This document shows positions 1 to 6,908 of a stretch of DNA of 20,163 nt, one piece after another; the first letter of the stretch is position 1; each line of letters starts with the position of its first letter. The DNA is taken from the NCBI GenBank assembly GCA_964632135.1, contig CAZWEI010000017.1:1-20163 (forward strand). The letters are read 5' to 3'. A model generated the notes under the pieces. The model saw only the letters and a list, made by a program, of their open reading frames with translations. It searched no databases and was not told the DNA's origin. This DNA comes from JBFMAP01 sp964632135. Lineage in GTDB: Archaea; Micrarchaeota; Micrarchaeia; Burarchaeales; JBFMAP01. A program made the position numbers and the translations under genes.

Positions 1-759
1 AAGTGCAATTAGGGAATAGGAATTCACGGATTCCCTTGAAAGTTTATGGAGAAAATCTTTTCTGCAGTCGCTTATTTTCTCATGCTGCCTGGCGACCTTC
101 TTCTTTGCTTTCTTCCTGTTTTTGCTCCCTCTCTTGCATCTGCTCGTTCTTCGCTGGCATGTTGCAAGCTTTTCCTCAAGAGTTCTGAAATGTCTCTGGT
201 TCTTTACAATTTTTCCATTTGAGAGTGCGGCGAAGTTAATCAAGCCCAGGTCAATCCCAACTTTTTCCCCATTATTTTTTCTCGGCTGTTTCTTCTCTTG
301 CTCAATGCAGAATACGGCAAACCACTTTCCGGACGCCTCCCTCTTGAGAGTTAGCGTTTTTATCCTGCCTTCGGTTTCCCTGTGCCTTTTGATTGCAACG
401 TCTCCAAATGGGGTTACCCCGAGTTTCTTCCCAAGGAAAAAACCAAATTGAGGGTAAACCAGGCTTTTCATCCTATCAATTGATTTGAATCGCGGGAATC
501 CCATTTGTTTTTTCTTAGCTTTTCTCCACACTGCTTCATTCAGTCTGTCAACAAGCTGTTGGGCAACCTGGGAATAGAGACCGCTTCTTTTTGCCATATC
601 CAGCAAGGTTGTTTTTGTCGGAAATTTACCGTGGTTTTTGTATGTTTCTTTTGTGAAGGCAAGCAGCTCGTTCCATAACTCTTTTGAAATCCACAGATGC
701 GTGCTCATCTCTTTCCCCTGCTTTCTTGATGGGTATACGCGGAACTTGTATGCTCGCAT
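1..759 (-). CDS. tnpB: TnpB RNA-guided nuclease/transposon protein, N-terminal 253 residues (partial)
   Basis: Reading the minus strand from the ATG at 759 gives 253 codons without a stop, continuing past the window edge. The start MRAYKFRVYPSRKQ is the usual TnpB N-terminus. The OrfB helix-turn-helix/WED region follows, with the GFPRFKS motif at residues 87-93. The RuvC-I motif VGIDLGL has its catalytic Asp at 170. The H-x-K-I-x-x-x-R-x-D-F-L-H-K signature lies near residues 226-239. The RuvC-II glutamate, the zinc ribbon and RuvC-III are beyond the edge, so activity cannot be judged. TnpB proteins of this family are guide-RNA-directed DNA endonucleases that help keep the transposon in place. 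A TATA-like box centred near 785 is about 26 bases upstream of the ATG, suggesting a leaderless transcript. Codon use is more A+T-rich than in the downstream housekeeping genes, in keeping with a mobile gene. Confidence 0.93.
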   Translation of the reverse strand, partial: MRAYKFRVYPSRKQGKEMSTHLWISKELWNELLAFTKETYKNHGKFPTKTTLLDMAKRSGLYSQVAQQLVDRLNEAVWRKAKKKQMGFPRFKSIDRMKSLVYPQFGFFLGKKLGVTPFGDVAIKRHRETEGRIKTLTLKREASGKWFAVFCIEQEKKQPRKNNGEKVGIDLGLINFAALSNGKIVKNQRHFRTLEEKLATCQRRTSRCKRGSKNRKKAKKKVARQHEKISDCRKDFLHKLSRESVNSYSLIAL

Positions 760-780
760 GCCTCTTTCGTATCTGGCTGC

Positions 781-790
781 GTTTAAATAT
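781..790 (-). promoter_or_regulatory. TATA box for tnpB
   Basis: The minus strand reads ATATTTAAAC here. Its centre is about 26 bases from the ATG at 759, the canonical archaeal TATA-to-start-site distance, so the transcript would begin at or next to the start codon. No convincing Shine-Dalgarno sequence precedes the ATG. Confidence 0.5.
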
Positions 791-837
791 CTGGGCTGAG
801 GGTAAGTTTCCGATAGAGCTTCGACGCCGTATCCGAA

Positions 838-851
838 CCCGCTAAAGCGGG
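838..851. repeat. 6-bp inverted repeat, probable left-end hairpin of the tnpB element
   Basis: CCCGCT (838-843), a 2-base centre AA, then AGCGGG (846-851) form a perfect 6-bp inverted repeat. It lies in the 125-base gap between tnpB and the glycosyltransferase stop codon. It could serve as the subterminal hairpin of the transposon left end or as a terminator for the operon that ends at 885, since it is downstream of that stop on the same strand. No long T tract follows on the minus strand, so the transposon reading is slightly preferred. Confidence 0.5.
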
Positions 852-884
852 CGGTGCTGGCATCGGTTAATGATATAAAAACAA

Positions 885-2372
885 TTAAGCCTTTCTACGC
901 ATGACCAGTATTGGACCCCATGGAGGCGTACCAAATTCTTTTTCTACCACGTAGTTTTGCTTTAGGTAGGACTCAAAGCGTTCTAAAAACCGCAACAAAC
1001 CTTTTTCATTTTTATAGAGGTTTTTTGCGTCTGGAGGCGGCGCGTATACGACATATCTGGTTTTTCCACGTTCCAGGTCGTCTAGAATTCGGTTGGTTAT
1101 TTCATCGTTTATGCCGTTGTATACGATCAAAATATAAAAAGATGCCGGCTCTCGTTCGGAGAAGAAATGAATCCCCATGAGGAACGGGGCCGCAAAGATA
1201 GTTTCATTTTCATTGGTTCTCGCTTTCACATACTCGGCAATCTGCATATGCAACTGTATACCTGCGTTTTTTTCGATTGAAAAAAGTAGTATGTCCTGCG
1301 CAGCAAATGTGGCGAGTGTAACGATGACCAAAACGGCGATAAAGTTTATGGGCTCGGCGTAGAGCGGACGACGTTCTGGCGGCTTTGTTTTCATAAATTT
1401 ATTCCCAGCCTCAAAGAAGTGTATAATGAGACAGCCCATCATTATCGACGCGGGAGGAAGAGCAGGAAACATGTGGTAGTTGTAATACATCGCATGGAAA
1501 GCGTCTAGAAAACCAGCAAAAAGCCATATGAGCAGAAAGGAATTTTTTGGGTCTTTTTTTGACAATAGAAAGTATACCGCCGGGCCAAAAATAAGAACTA
1601 TGTGGGGAATTGAAAGTATTGAGGGGTACATGAGGATTGTGCTGCCTTTTACTACGAAAAAATTGAAAGTTATCAGCCCATATATCAGATCTTGAAGCGC
1701 CCCAAGGCGCATATAATAAGAAAAGAGCAGCAGTGGAACGATTGCGCAGCCAGCAAGGAATACCGCGGACTCTTTTAGCCTCTGGTGTTTTGCATTGCCC
1801 TTGTTTTGTATCAGCGTGTATAGGAAAAACATCGCAAGAGCGAGAACCGCGGTCTGTTTGAAAAACAGGGCCAGACCTAGAAAAAACCCGGCGGCGAGAA
1901 GAAATTCGATTTTTTTATTTTCAAAATAGTAGGCGTATAAGAAGAAGGCGGCGAGAACGGTTGAAAACGTCATAAAGGGTTCGGTTAACACCCAGATGCC
2001 CCAGAATGGAACTTCTATGACGACAAAAACGGCCGATGAGAGCAGTGCAGTTTTTTCGTCATATAGTTTTTTTGCCATTATGAAGATCAGGACGGTTGTG
2101 CCCATCTGGACGAGCGTTACAAGGAGCCGCGCTATCGCCAGCGAGGTGCCAAAAAGTTTGAAAAATAGCGCAAGCGCAAACGCCGTTCCGGGCGAATGAA
2201 ACGAGAAGAAATCGCGGTATATGACCTCGCCCTTGTTTATAAGCCAGGCGTAAGTAAGATGGTATCCCTCATCCCCGAAATAGTAATTGGAAAGCACGGA
2301 GAAGTGCAGCAGCAGTTGGATCAGTATGATGATTAAAAGAAACACGTATGTATTACGACCGATGTGTATCAC
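885..2372 (-). CDS. GT-C fold membrane glycosyltransferase (ArnT/PMT-like)
   Basis: A 495-residue polytopic membrane protein. After the first membrane segment (about residues 9-28) comes the extracytoplasmic acidic motif YFGDEGYH (Asp34-Glu35), then GEVIYRDFFSFHSPG (48-62). Both match the first loop of GT39/GT83-like enzymes that use lipid-phosphate-linked sugars. Many hydrophobic segments follow to about residue 365, then a soluble C-terminal domain of about 130 residues. It probably transfers a sugar from a polyprenyl-phosphate donor to a surface lipid, glycan or protein; the acceptor cannot be told. The start codon is GTG (minus strand, at 2372), chosen because it directly precedes the first membrane helix. 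The gene follows PCNA by 53 bases on the same strand and has no evident TATA box, so it is likely the last gene of the csl4 operon. Its base composition is clearly more A+T-rich than the upstream genes. Confidence 0.8.
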   Translation of the reverse strand: MIHIGRNTYVFLLIIILIQLLLHFSVLSNYYFGDEGYHLTYAWLINKGEVIYRDFFSFHSPGTAFALALFFKLFGTSLAIARLLVTLVQMGTTVLIFIMAKKLYDEKTALLSSAVFVVIEVPFWGIWVLTEPFMTFSTVLAAFFLYAYYFENKKIEFLLAAGFFLGLALFFKQTAVLALAMFFLYTLIQNKGNAKHQRLKESAVFLAGCAIVPLLLFSYYMRLGALQDLIYGLITFNFFVVKGSTILMYPSILSIPHIVLIFGPAVYFLLSKKDPKNSFLLIWLFAGFLDAFHAMYYNYHMFPALPPASIMMGCLIIHFFEAGNKFMKTKPPERRPLYAEPINFIAVLVIVTLATFAAQDILLFSIEKNAGIQLHMQIAEYVKARTNENETIFAAPFLMGIHFFSEREPASFYILIVYNGINDEITNRILDDLERGKTRYVVYAPPPDAKNLYKNEKGLLRFLERFESYLKQNYVVEKEFGTPPWGPILVMRRKA

Positions 2373-2425
2373 CTGCCACTACTGAGCATTTGCGCTATTC
2401 CGGCTCTGCGAGTTTGAACGCACAT

Positions 2426-3169
2426 TCACTCTACATCAATTCTCGGCGCCAGGTAATACACGAGGCTCGCGTCGCCAACAGCATAAGCGACTTTTATCGG
2501 AGCGTTCGACTTCATGTGTATTGTCATGGGCTGGTTGTCGGCGCACGCCTTTGTTATGTCGTCGAGGTACTGGAGCGGGAACGTTGCATGCGCGGCATTC
2601 TTCACGCTCAGGTCTAGCACAGACGCCTTCTCGCTCTCGGTGCGCATGTCCGCCGAATCGCCGTGCGCGGTCACGTTGAAGCCCTTCTCGGTTGCCTCCA
2701 GAACCAGATGCGAGGAAATGAGCGCAACGTCGCGCAGGACCTCCTTGAACTGCCCGCCGTTTATCTTGATTACCGCGTCGTATTCTATCTTCGGCTCCTT
2801 CTGGTGCCCGGCCGGGAGGTCGAGAAGCGGCATCTTGAAATGCCTCTTCGTCTTGTCCTGCGACACGAACTCGAGAAGAAACTTGTTCTCCTCCACGCCA
2901 ATCGTCAATTTCTCCTTCCCCCTTGTTCTAGAAAGTATCTTGCTCAGGTTGTCGAAGTTTATCCCAACCTTGTTTGAGGAGTCGGCTTTGTAGGAAATGA
3001 ACGCCGCCTTGGGGATGCTGAAACTCACCATTGCAATCTGCGAGGGATCCATCGCGCGCAGGCTTATCCCATCGGGATTCACGTCAAACGTGCCCTCCTC
3101 TATCAGGTTCACTATCGCGTCGACGCAGTTCTTCCACGTGCGCGCGTCTTCCACCTGTATCTCGAACAT
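2426..3169 (-). CDS. pcn: DNA polymerase sliding clamp (PCNA)
   Basis: At 247 residues this is the normal length of archaeal PCNA. The two-domain clamp fold is evident: N-terminal domain with the conserved DPSQIAMVSFSIPK (about 41-54), the interdomain linker region around residues 118-130, and a C-terminal domain ending with YYLAPRI, the usual PCNA tail before the last residues. It encircles DNA as a ring and tethers polymerase, ligase, Fen1 and other partners. It is loaded by replication factor C, whose large subunit is encoded at the right end of this window. The ATG at 3169 follows a strong Shine-Dalgarno site (GAGGTGA, about 5 bases upstream). It lies 37 bases after the signal peptidase gene on the same strand, so it is probably translated from the long operon that begins at csl4. 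Confidence 0.97.
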   Translation of the reverse strand: MFEIQVEDARTWKNCVDAIVNLIEEGTFDVNPDGISLRAMDPSQIAMVSFSIPKAAFISYKADSSNKVGINFDNLSKILSRTRGKEKLTIGVEENKFLLEFVSQDKTKRHFKMPLLDLPAGHQKEPKIEYDAVIKINGGQFKEVLRDVALISSHLVLEATEKGFNVTAHGDSADMRTESEKASVLDLSVKNAAHATFPLQYLDDITKACADNQPMTIHMKSNAPIKVAYAVGDASLVYYLAPRIDVE

Positions 3170-3206
3170 TTTCTCACCTCACACATCAATGCATATTATA
3201 CGGAAG

Positions 3207-4106
3207 TTATTGACCGTCATTTATAATAATTTTATCGCAGCCGGGCGGGGTGTCGAAAAGGCCAGACATAAACAACTTTATGTAACCCACGTAGGGAATG
3301 CGGAGAACGACCCTTCCCTTCACCCTTTCGCGCGGAACCGGCGAGTTTCCGCCCTGCACGTCAAAAACCGCGTTGTTGTCGCCTTTCGTGAGGTAATACC
3401 TCGTGCCCTCCACATTCACCACGAGTATGACGCGGTGTATTATCGCCCCTTTGAAACGGTCGGCCGGCATCGGCTCGTAGACGATTATGTCGTTTTTAAG
3501 ATTCGGGAGCACGGTCGAACCCGCAACGGTCACTGATTTCACGCACGGGATTTCGGCGAGCGCGCCTGTTGCGGGACTCCTCTGCCCGCACATCCCGCAC
3601 TCGAAGGATATCAGGTTGTTTGATGTGGACATTTTTCCATTTATGCATATTGGCTGCATTTTTTTAAGGTCCTCGACCGCGCGCGCCCAATCCTCCCTGC
3701 TCACGTTCACTTCCGGCGCGCTCGGCTCGGCACCCTGCAGCAGCACCATGTCCCCGCGCTCGAGGTTCGGAAGCATGCTGCACGAGACGACCGCATCAAG
3801 AGGCGATTGGGTGTTCAAAAAGAAACTGAGTGCAAGCCATATGGCAACCGCGGCGAAAATCGCTATGAGCGTTTCCTTTATCTCGTGCGCCCAGCCCGTA
3901 GTGCTCGCTCCGACGTATATCTCCACGGCCAGCAGCAGCACGACAAGCCCCGCGGCCACGAGCGCGAAAACTGGATCTTTTGTTAGGACGAAGAGCGCGA
4001 ACACCGCGAGTATCGCGATGTAGAAGTATTTTTTCCTGAGGACTTCGGCGAGGATTTTCTTCAAGGACTCGCCGCCCGTTTCTCCTTTCTCAATTTTCCT
4101 TTCCAT
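3207..4106 (-). CDS. signal peptidase I, archaeal/ER (S26B) type
   Basis: A membrane serine protease of 299 residues that removes signal peptides from exported proteins. Three hydrophobic segments (about 28-45, 47-65, 77-95) precede the catalytic box SCSMLP, with the nucleophile Ser110. The general base is His224 (AIIHRV) rather than the bacterial Lys, and the acidic residue is Asp243 in KGDNN; Ser-His-Asp marks the archaeal/eukaryotic Sec11 type. Between Ser and His lies an insert holding four cysteines (Cys154, Cys170, Cys173, Cys188) around CGMC, which could bind a metal or form disulfides; this is not standard for the family as I know it. Start ATG at 4106, preceded by GGAGGGC, one base after the upstream DUF99 stop codon (4108-4110). 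Confidence 0.93.
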   Translation of the reverse strand: MERKIEKGETGGESLKKILAEVLRKKYFYIAILAVFALFVLTKDPVFALVAAGLVVLLLAVEIYVGASTTGWAHEIKETLIAIFAAVAIWLALSFFLNTQSPLDAVVSCSMLPNLERGDMVLLQGAEPSAPEVNVSREDWARAVEDLKKMQPICINGKMSTSNNLISFECGMCGQRSPATGALAEIPCVKSVTVAGSTVLPNLKNDIIVYEPMPADRFKGAIIHRVILVVNVEGTRYYLTKGDNNAVFDVQGGNSPVPRERVKGRVVLRIPYVGYIKLFMSGLFDTPPGCDKIIINDGQ

Positions 4107-4107
4107 C

Positions 4108-4665
4108 TCAAGCCCTCCCCCTTGACTCCCCTCTAACGACGCCTGACGCGATCACGTGCGCAAGCCGAACCGGCTCCGGCATCGGCGCGAACATGTCCAG
4201 CACGGCGCGCGCATCCTCAAACGAAATTCCGGTGATTTGCGCGTAATACCTGTGCCTGTGAACCTCTCCAGCGCGCCTTATGAGTTCGAGTTTTTCATTT
4301 TGATTGTTCACGTGCGCGAGCGCCTCCCTGACCTCCTCCATTCTTGGTTTTCTTCTCACGAGCGCGATTACCGGGATGCCGAGTTCCCCGCTCAGCCGGT
4401 TTATGTCCACGACGTTGAAGCCGGCGAGCATTATCCCGTTCATCAAAACCAACCGGATCTCGTCCGCGAATCTCGATTTTTTTATCATTTTTATTAAGCT
4501 GGCGGTTGAGTCGCTTCCGTCCCTTTCCACGTGCGTGCTCAACACTGCCTCGATGACCCCGTCCCTGTAAACCACGCCGACAACGAGCACGCGTTTTGTC
4601 TTCGAGTCAAAAGGAGAGTCGTCAATCCCGAGCACGCGCGCGCCTTTTTTGAGCATTTCGATCAT
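4108..4665 (-). CDS. DUF99 family protein (endonuclease V-like fold)
   Basis: A 185-residue protein of the archaeal DUF99 family (COG1628), which is related in fold to endonuclease V. The N-terminal motif VLGIDDSPF (residues 11-19) carries the conserved aspartates of the RNase H-like core, followed by LVVGVVYRDG and LVLMNGIMLAGFNVVD, both typical. Biochemical function is not established; a nucleic-acid cleavage or binding role is inference from the fold. The reading frame is open farther upstream, inside rpoL, but the true start is the ATG at 4665: it overlaps the rpoL stop as ATGA, which indicates translational coupling, and it gives the family's usual length. It sits in the csl4-rpoL operon, so a role linked to RNA metabolism is possible. 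Confidence 0.9.
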   Translation of the reverse strand: MIEMLKKGARVLGIDDSPFDSKTKRVLVVGVVYRDGVIEAVLSTHVERDGSDSTASLIKMIKKSRFADEIRLVLMNGIMLAGFNVVDINRLSGELGIPVIALVRRKPRMEEVREALAHVNNQNEKLELIRRAGEVHRHRYYAQITGISFEDARAVLDMFAPMPEPVRLAHVIASGVVRGESRGRA

Positions 4666-4937
4666 TTCTTGGTCTTCTTCATAGAAGCGCGAACCTCGCC
4701 CGCGGCCCTGCCGAGTTTTTTCACCGCCTCCTTTAGCGCCGTAAGCGGCTTCTTCCCCTTTGTCCTGAGAACGACTTTCGGCCTGCTCAGAATCGGATGC
4801 TCGACCGTGCACGAGACGAACTCCACCTCATCGTCCCGGAGAAGGACGTCCCTGAGCGCGTTCGGGAACGTGGAGTCCTCGCCCTCGATCTCAAACTCCA
4901 GATAATTTTCGTCCTTGTTGATAACATGTATCTTCAA
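4662..4937 (-). CDS. rpoL: DNA-directed RNA polymerase subunit L (Rpb11/Rpo11)
   Basis: This 91-residue protein matches archaeal Rpo11: FEIEGEDSTFPNALRDVLL (about 15-33) is the signature of the dimerising alpha-like domain, followed by VEFVSCTVEHPILSRPKV. It pairs with subunit D to form the assembly platform of RNA polymerase, like the bacterial alpha dimer. The start codon is TTG at 4937, chosen because it follows a strong Shine-Dalgarno (GAGGTGG, about 5 bases away) and gives the conserved N-terminus MKIHVINKDENYLEFEIEG. The csl4 stop codon overlaps the Shine-Dalgarno, and the rpoL stop overlaps the DUF99 start, so the three genes are tightly coupled. Confidence 0.96.
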   Translation of the reverse strand: MKIHVINKDENYLEFEIEGEDSTFPNALRDVLLRDDEVEFVSCTVEHPILSRPKVVLRTKGKKPLTALKEAVKKLGRAAGEVRASMKKTKK

Positions 4938-4946
4938 ATAACCACC

Positions 4947-5495
4947 TCAAGATCGGTACGGAAAGCCTAGCCTCCTGCTCTCCCTGTTCCCGCAGGACTC
5001 GCACACGAGCATGGTGCCGGCGAGTTTGAGCGGGGACCTGCACCTCGTGCAGAACGCTTTTACCACACCGCAGCCCCTGTCCTTCGTGCTGAGCGACGGC
5101 TCGCCGACCTTTATCTCCTCAATCGTCGCCTTTATTATGTCCCCTATCTTTATCTCGTCCTTTAGGTTGCGCGCATAACCGGGTTTCACGCGCGACACGT
5201 GCAGCACGCCGAAAACGTCGGGCCAGCTCTGGCGCAGCAATCCCGTCTCCAACGGCGCGATGCGCACGAGCGCGATGGGCTCGAAAATCTCCTCGACCCT
5301 TCCGAGAACGGTCATGTGCGGCTTTAGCGCGCTCGGCACGGAGTGAGAGGGGCGCACTGAGATGCGCCTGTCCGAGCCGATGCTGACGACTCCGGCGATG
5401 AGCGCGCGTATAGTATCTCCATCAACGTACGTCCCCTCGCCGGGTATGAACTCCTCCTCTGTGCCCAACGCGTCTCCAGGTGCCGAAAATTCCAT
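4947..5495 (-). CDS. csl4: exosome complex RNA-binding subunit Csl4
   Basis: A 182-residue cap subunit of the archaeal RNA exosome, which guides RNA to the Rrp41/Rrp42 ring for 3'-5' degradation. Domain order fits the family: N-terminal domain with FIPGEGTYVDGDTIRA (about 16-31), central S1 RNA-binding domain (about 58-138), and C-terminal zinc ribbon with Cys149-x-x-Cys152 and Cys165-x-x-Cys168. The ATG at 5495 is preceded by GTGAT about 4 bases upstream. It is the first gene of a minus-strand operon whose next members encode an RNA polymerase subunit and DUF99; csl4 beside rpoL is a known archaeal arrangement. A TATA-containing inverted repeat lies about 65-85 bases upstream. Confidence 0.96.
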   Translation of the reverse strand: MEFSAPGDALGTEEEFIPGEGTYVDGDTIRALIAGVVSIGSDRRISVRPSHSVPSALKPHMTVLGRVEEIFEPIALVRIAPLETGLLRQSWPDVFGVLHVSRVKPGYARNLKDEIKIGDIIKATIEEIKVGEPSLSTKDRGCGVVKAFCTRCRSPLKLAGTMLVCESCGNRESRRLGFPYRS

Positions 5496-5558
5496 GATAT
5501 CACGAATAAACTATTGCCAAAAGAGCCTCACAAAACGAGCTCGCAGCCATCGCATCTC

Positions 5559-5597
5559 GTTATATCGCGGGTATATAACTCAATAAATATTTAAATA
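5559..5597. promoter_or_regulatory. divergent promoter between csl4 and the DUF373 gene, with a TATA-bearing inverted repeat
   Basis: GTTATAT (5559-5565), spacer cgcgggt, ATATAAC (5573-5579) is a perfect 7-bp inverted repeat that contains a TATA-like box in each arm. A second AT-rich box, TTTAAATA (5590-5597), lies next to it. The latter is well placed to drive the plus-strand DUF373 gene, with a predicted start near 5620. The right arm could drive csl4, with a predicted start near 5548 and a leader of about 50 bases. The inverted repeat could also be an operator. No transcript data, so the assignment is inference. Confidence 0.5.
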
Positions 5598-5668
5598 CGT
5601 TTCTTCATAGTCTATAACGGGATGAACGGATTGCGCCTAATGTGATTGGCTTATTGTTCTGTGGTTTT

Positions 5669-6892
5669 ATGGCTAAAAAGCGAGTTCTTGTAATCTGCGT
5701 GGACAGGGACAACGACCTCCACGAGAAGGCGAAGGTGAAGTCGCCTGTTGTCGGCAGGGAGGAAAACGTAGCCGCGGCAACGAAACTCGCGCTCATCGAC
5801 CCAGAGGAGACCGACGCGAACACCATGTTCGAGGCCGTGCGCATTTTCGATGAGGTTTCAAAGGAGAGCGAGGCGCAGATTGCGACTCTCGCCGGCGACA
5901 AGCGGCTCGGCTACCGCGCGGACAAGGAGATTGCGGAGCAACTCGACAAGGTTCTCGCGGAGTTCAAGGCAGACTCATGCATTTTCATTTCTGACGGCGC
6001 GTCGGACGAGCAGGTGATGCCCATCATCCAGTCGCGCCTGAGAATAGACTACGTGAAAGTCGTGGTGATGAAGCAGGCGAAGGAACTCGAGAAGACCTAT
6101 TTCGTGCTTCTTGAAAAACTGAAGGAGCCCCACTACGCGCGCATGGTCTTCGGTCTTCCCGGCCTGTTGTTGTTCCTGCTCGTGCTCGGGTATTGGGTTG
6201 GGCTCGACTGGAGGCCGATGGTCGCCATACTCGGGCTTTACCTGCTCGCGAAGGGATTCGGTGTTGAGGACAGCATACTGCGCGCGGCAGGCGACTTCCG
6301 CGTTTCGGTTGACAAAATCGGTTTCATCGCCTACCTGTCGGCGCTCATGCTTCTGATAATCTCCATATGGCTCGGGTTCCAGGAATACGTCACCGCGTCC
6401 CAGACGCTATACGACCCGGTCAAAATCTCGGCGAGCGTGATAAGGAGCATACTCATCCTCCTTCCCTGGGCAGGCGTGATCGTCGTCCTTGGCAAGATGA
6501 TCGAGCTGCTTAACGAGAAGAGGCGGCTCGAGGCGCTGCGCTATTCGTTGTACGGGGTGAGCGTGGTGGTCATATGGTTCATTCTCAAGGTCGCCGCGGA
6601 CTGGGTCCTGCGCGACGCGTATTTCGGAGACCTGGTGGTCGCGATAATAGGCAGCCTCGTTGCCGCGTTCCTCGCTCTCGAGGCGGTGAAAAGGGCGAGG
6701 ATGGAGATCGCGCTCTCCATGAAACTGGACAACAAGGAGGTCCTTAACGACGTGGGCGCGTACATCGGGAAGATTGTGGGCGTGGACAGGAAGCACGGGA
6801 CGATAACTGTGCAAACGTCTTTCGGACATAAGCTAAGCCTCGGGTTTGAGAGCATAATGAGCGTGAGCGACAAAGTGATGGTAAAATACTGA
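5669..6892 (+). CDS. DUF373 family archaeal membrane protein
   Basis: A 407-residue protein of the archaeal DUF373 family (COG2237); its function is unknown. The soluble N-terminal part of about 155 residues (MAKKRVLVICVDRDNDL, then VGREENVAAATKLALIDPEETDANT) is the most conserved part of the family and looks like a nucleotide- or ligand-binding alpha/beta domain. About six membrane segments follow (residues 160-350), then a short beta-rich C-terminal domain (about 362-407) containing VGAYIGKIVGVDRKHGTI. The ATG at 5669 is chosen because GTGG lies 4 bases before it and family members begin with this sequence; a GTG nine codons upstream is in frame but has no ribosome site. The gene is alone on its strand and converges on lonB with a gap of 16 bases. 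Confidence 0.9.
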   Translation: MAKKRVLVICVDRDNDLHEKAKVKSPVVGREENVAAATKLALIDPEETDANTMFEAVRIFDEVSKESEAQIATLAGDKRLGYRADKEIAEQLDKVLAEFKADSCIFISDGASDEQVMPIIQSRLRIDYVKVVVMKQAKELEKTYFVLLEKLKEPHYARMVFGLPGLLLFLLVLGYWVGLDWRPMVAILGLYLLAKGFGVEDSILRAAGDFRVSVDKIGFIAYLSALMLLIISIWLGFQEYVTASQTLYDPVKISASVIRSILILLPWAGVIVVLGKMIELLNEKRRLEALRYSLYGVSVVVIWFILKVAADWVLRDAYFGDLVVAIIGSLVAAFLALEAVKRARMEIALSMKLDNKEVLNDVGAYIGKIVGVDRKHGTITVQTSFGHKLSLGFESIMSVSDKVMVKY

Positions 6893-6908
6893 TTACCGAT
6901 AAACGCGA

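Larger units (their letters stand above)
1..851 (-). mobile_element. partial IS200/IS605-group element (IS1341-type, TnpB only)
   Basis: A tnpB gene runs off the left window edge, and a short inverted repeat (CCCGCT-AA-AGCGGG, 838-851) lies about 80 bases upstream of its start. Subterminal hairpins are typical of the ends of IS200/IS605 elements. No tnpA (Y1 transposase) is present between tnpB and the glycosyltransferase, which makes this an IS1341-like, tnpB-only element as far as can be seen. The outer left-end boundary is not defined; it most likely falls between the hairpin and the glycosyltransferase stop at 885. The right end and any guide RNA lie outside the window. Confidence 0.75.

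Noticed and set aside
3..451. Two plus-strand open frames of 61 and 109 residues
   Set aside because: Both are antisense to the well-supported TnpB frame and show no family resemblance.
838..851. Intrinsic terminator of the csl4-to-glycosyltransferase operon
   Set aside because: The hairpin lacks a T tract on the minus strand, and its position before tnpB fits a transposon end better; not excluded.
4666..4812. N-terminal extension of the DUF99 frame
   Set aside because: It lies within rpoL in another frame, is of low complexity, and the ATGA overlap at 4662-4665 gives a better start.
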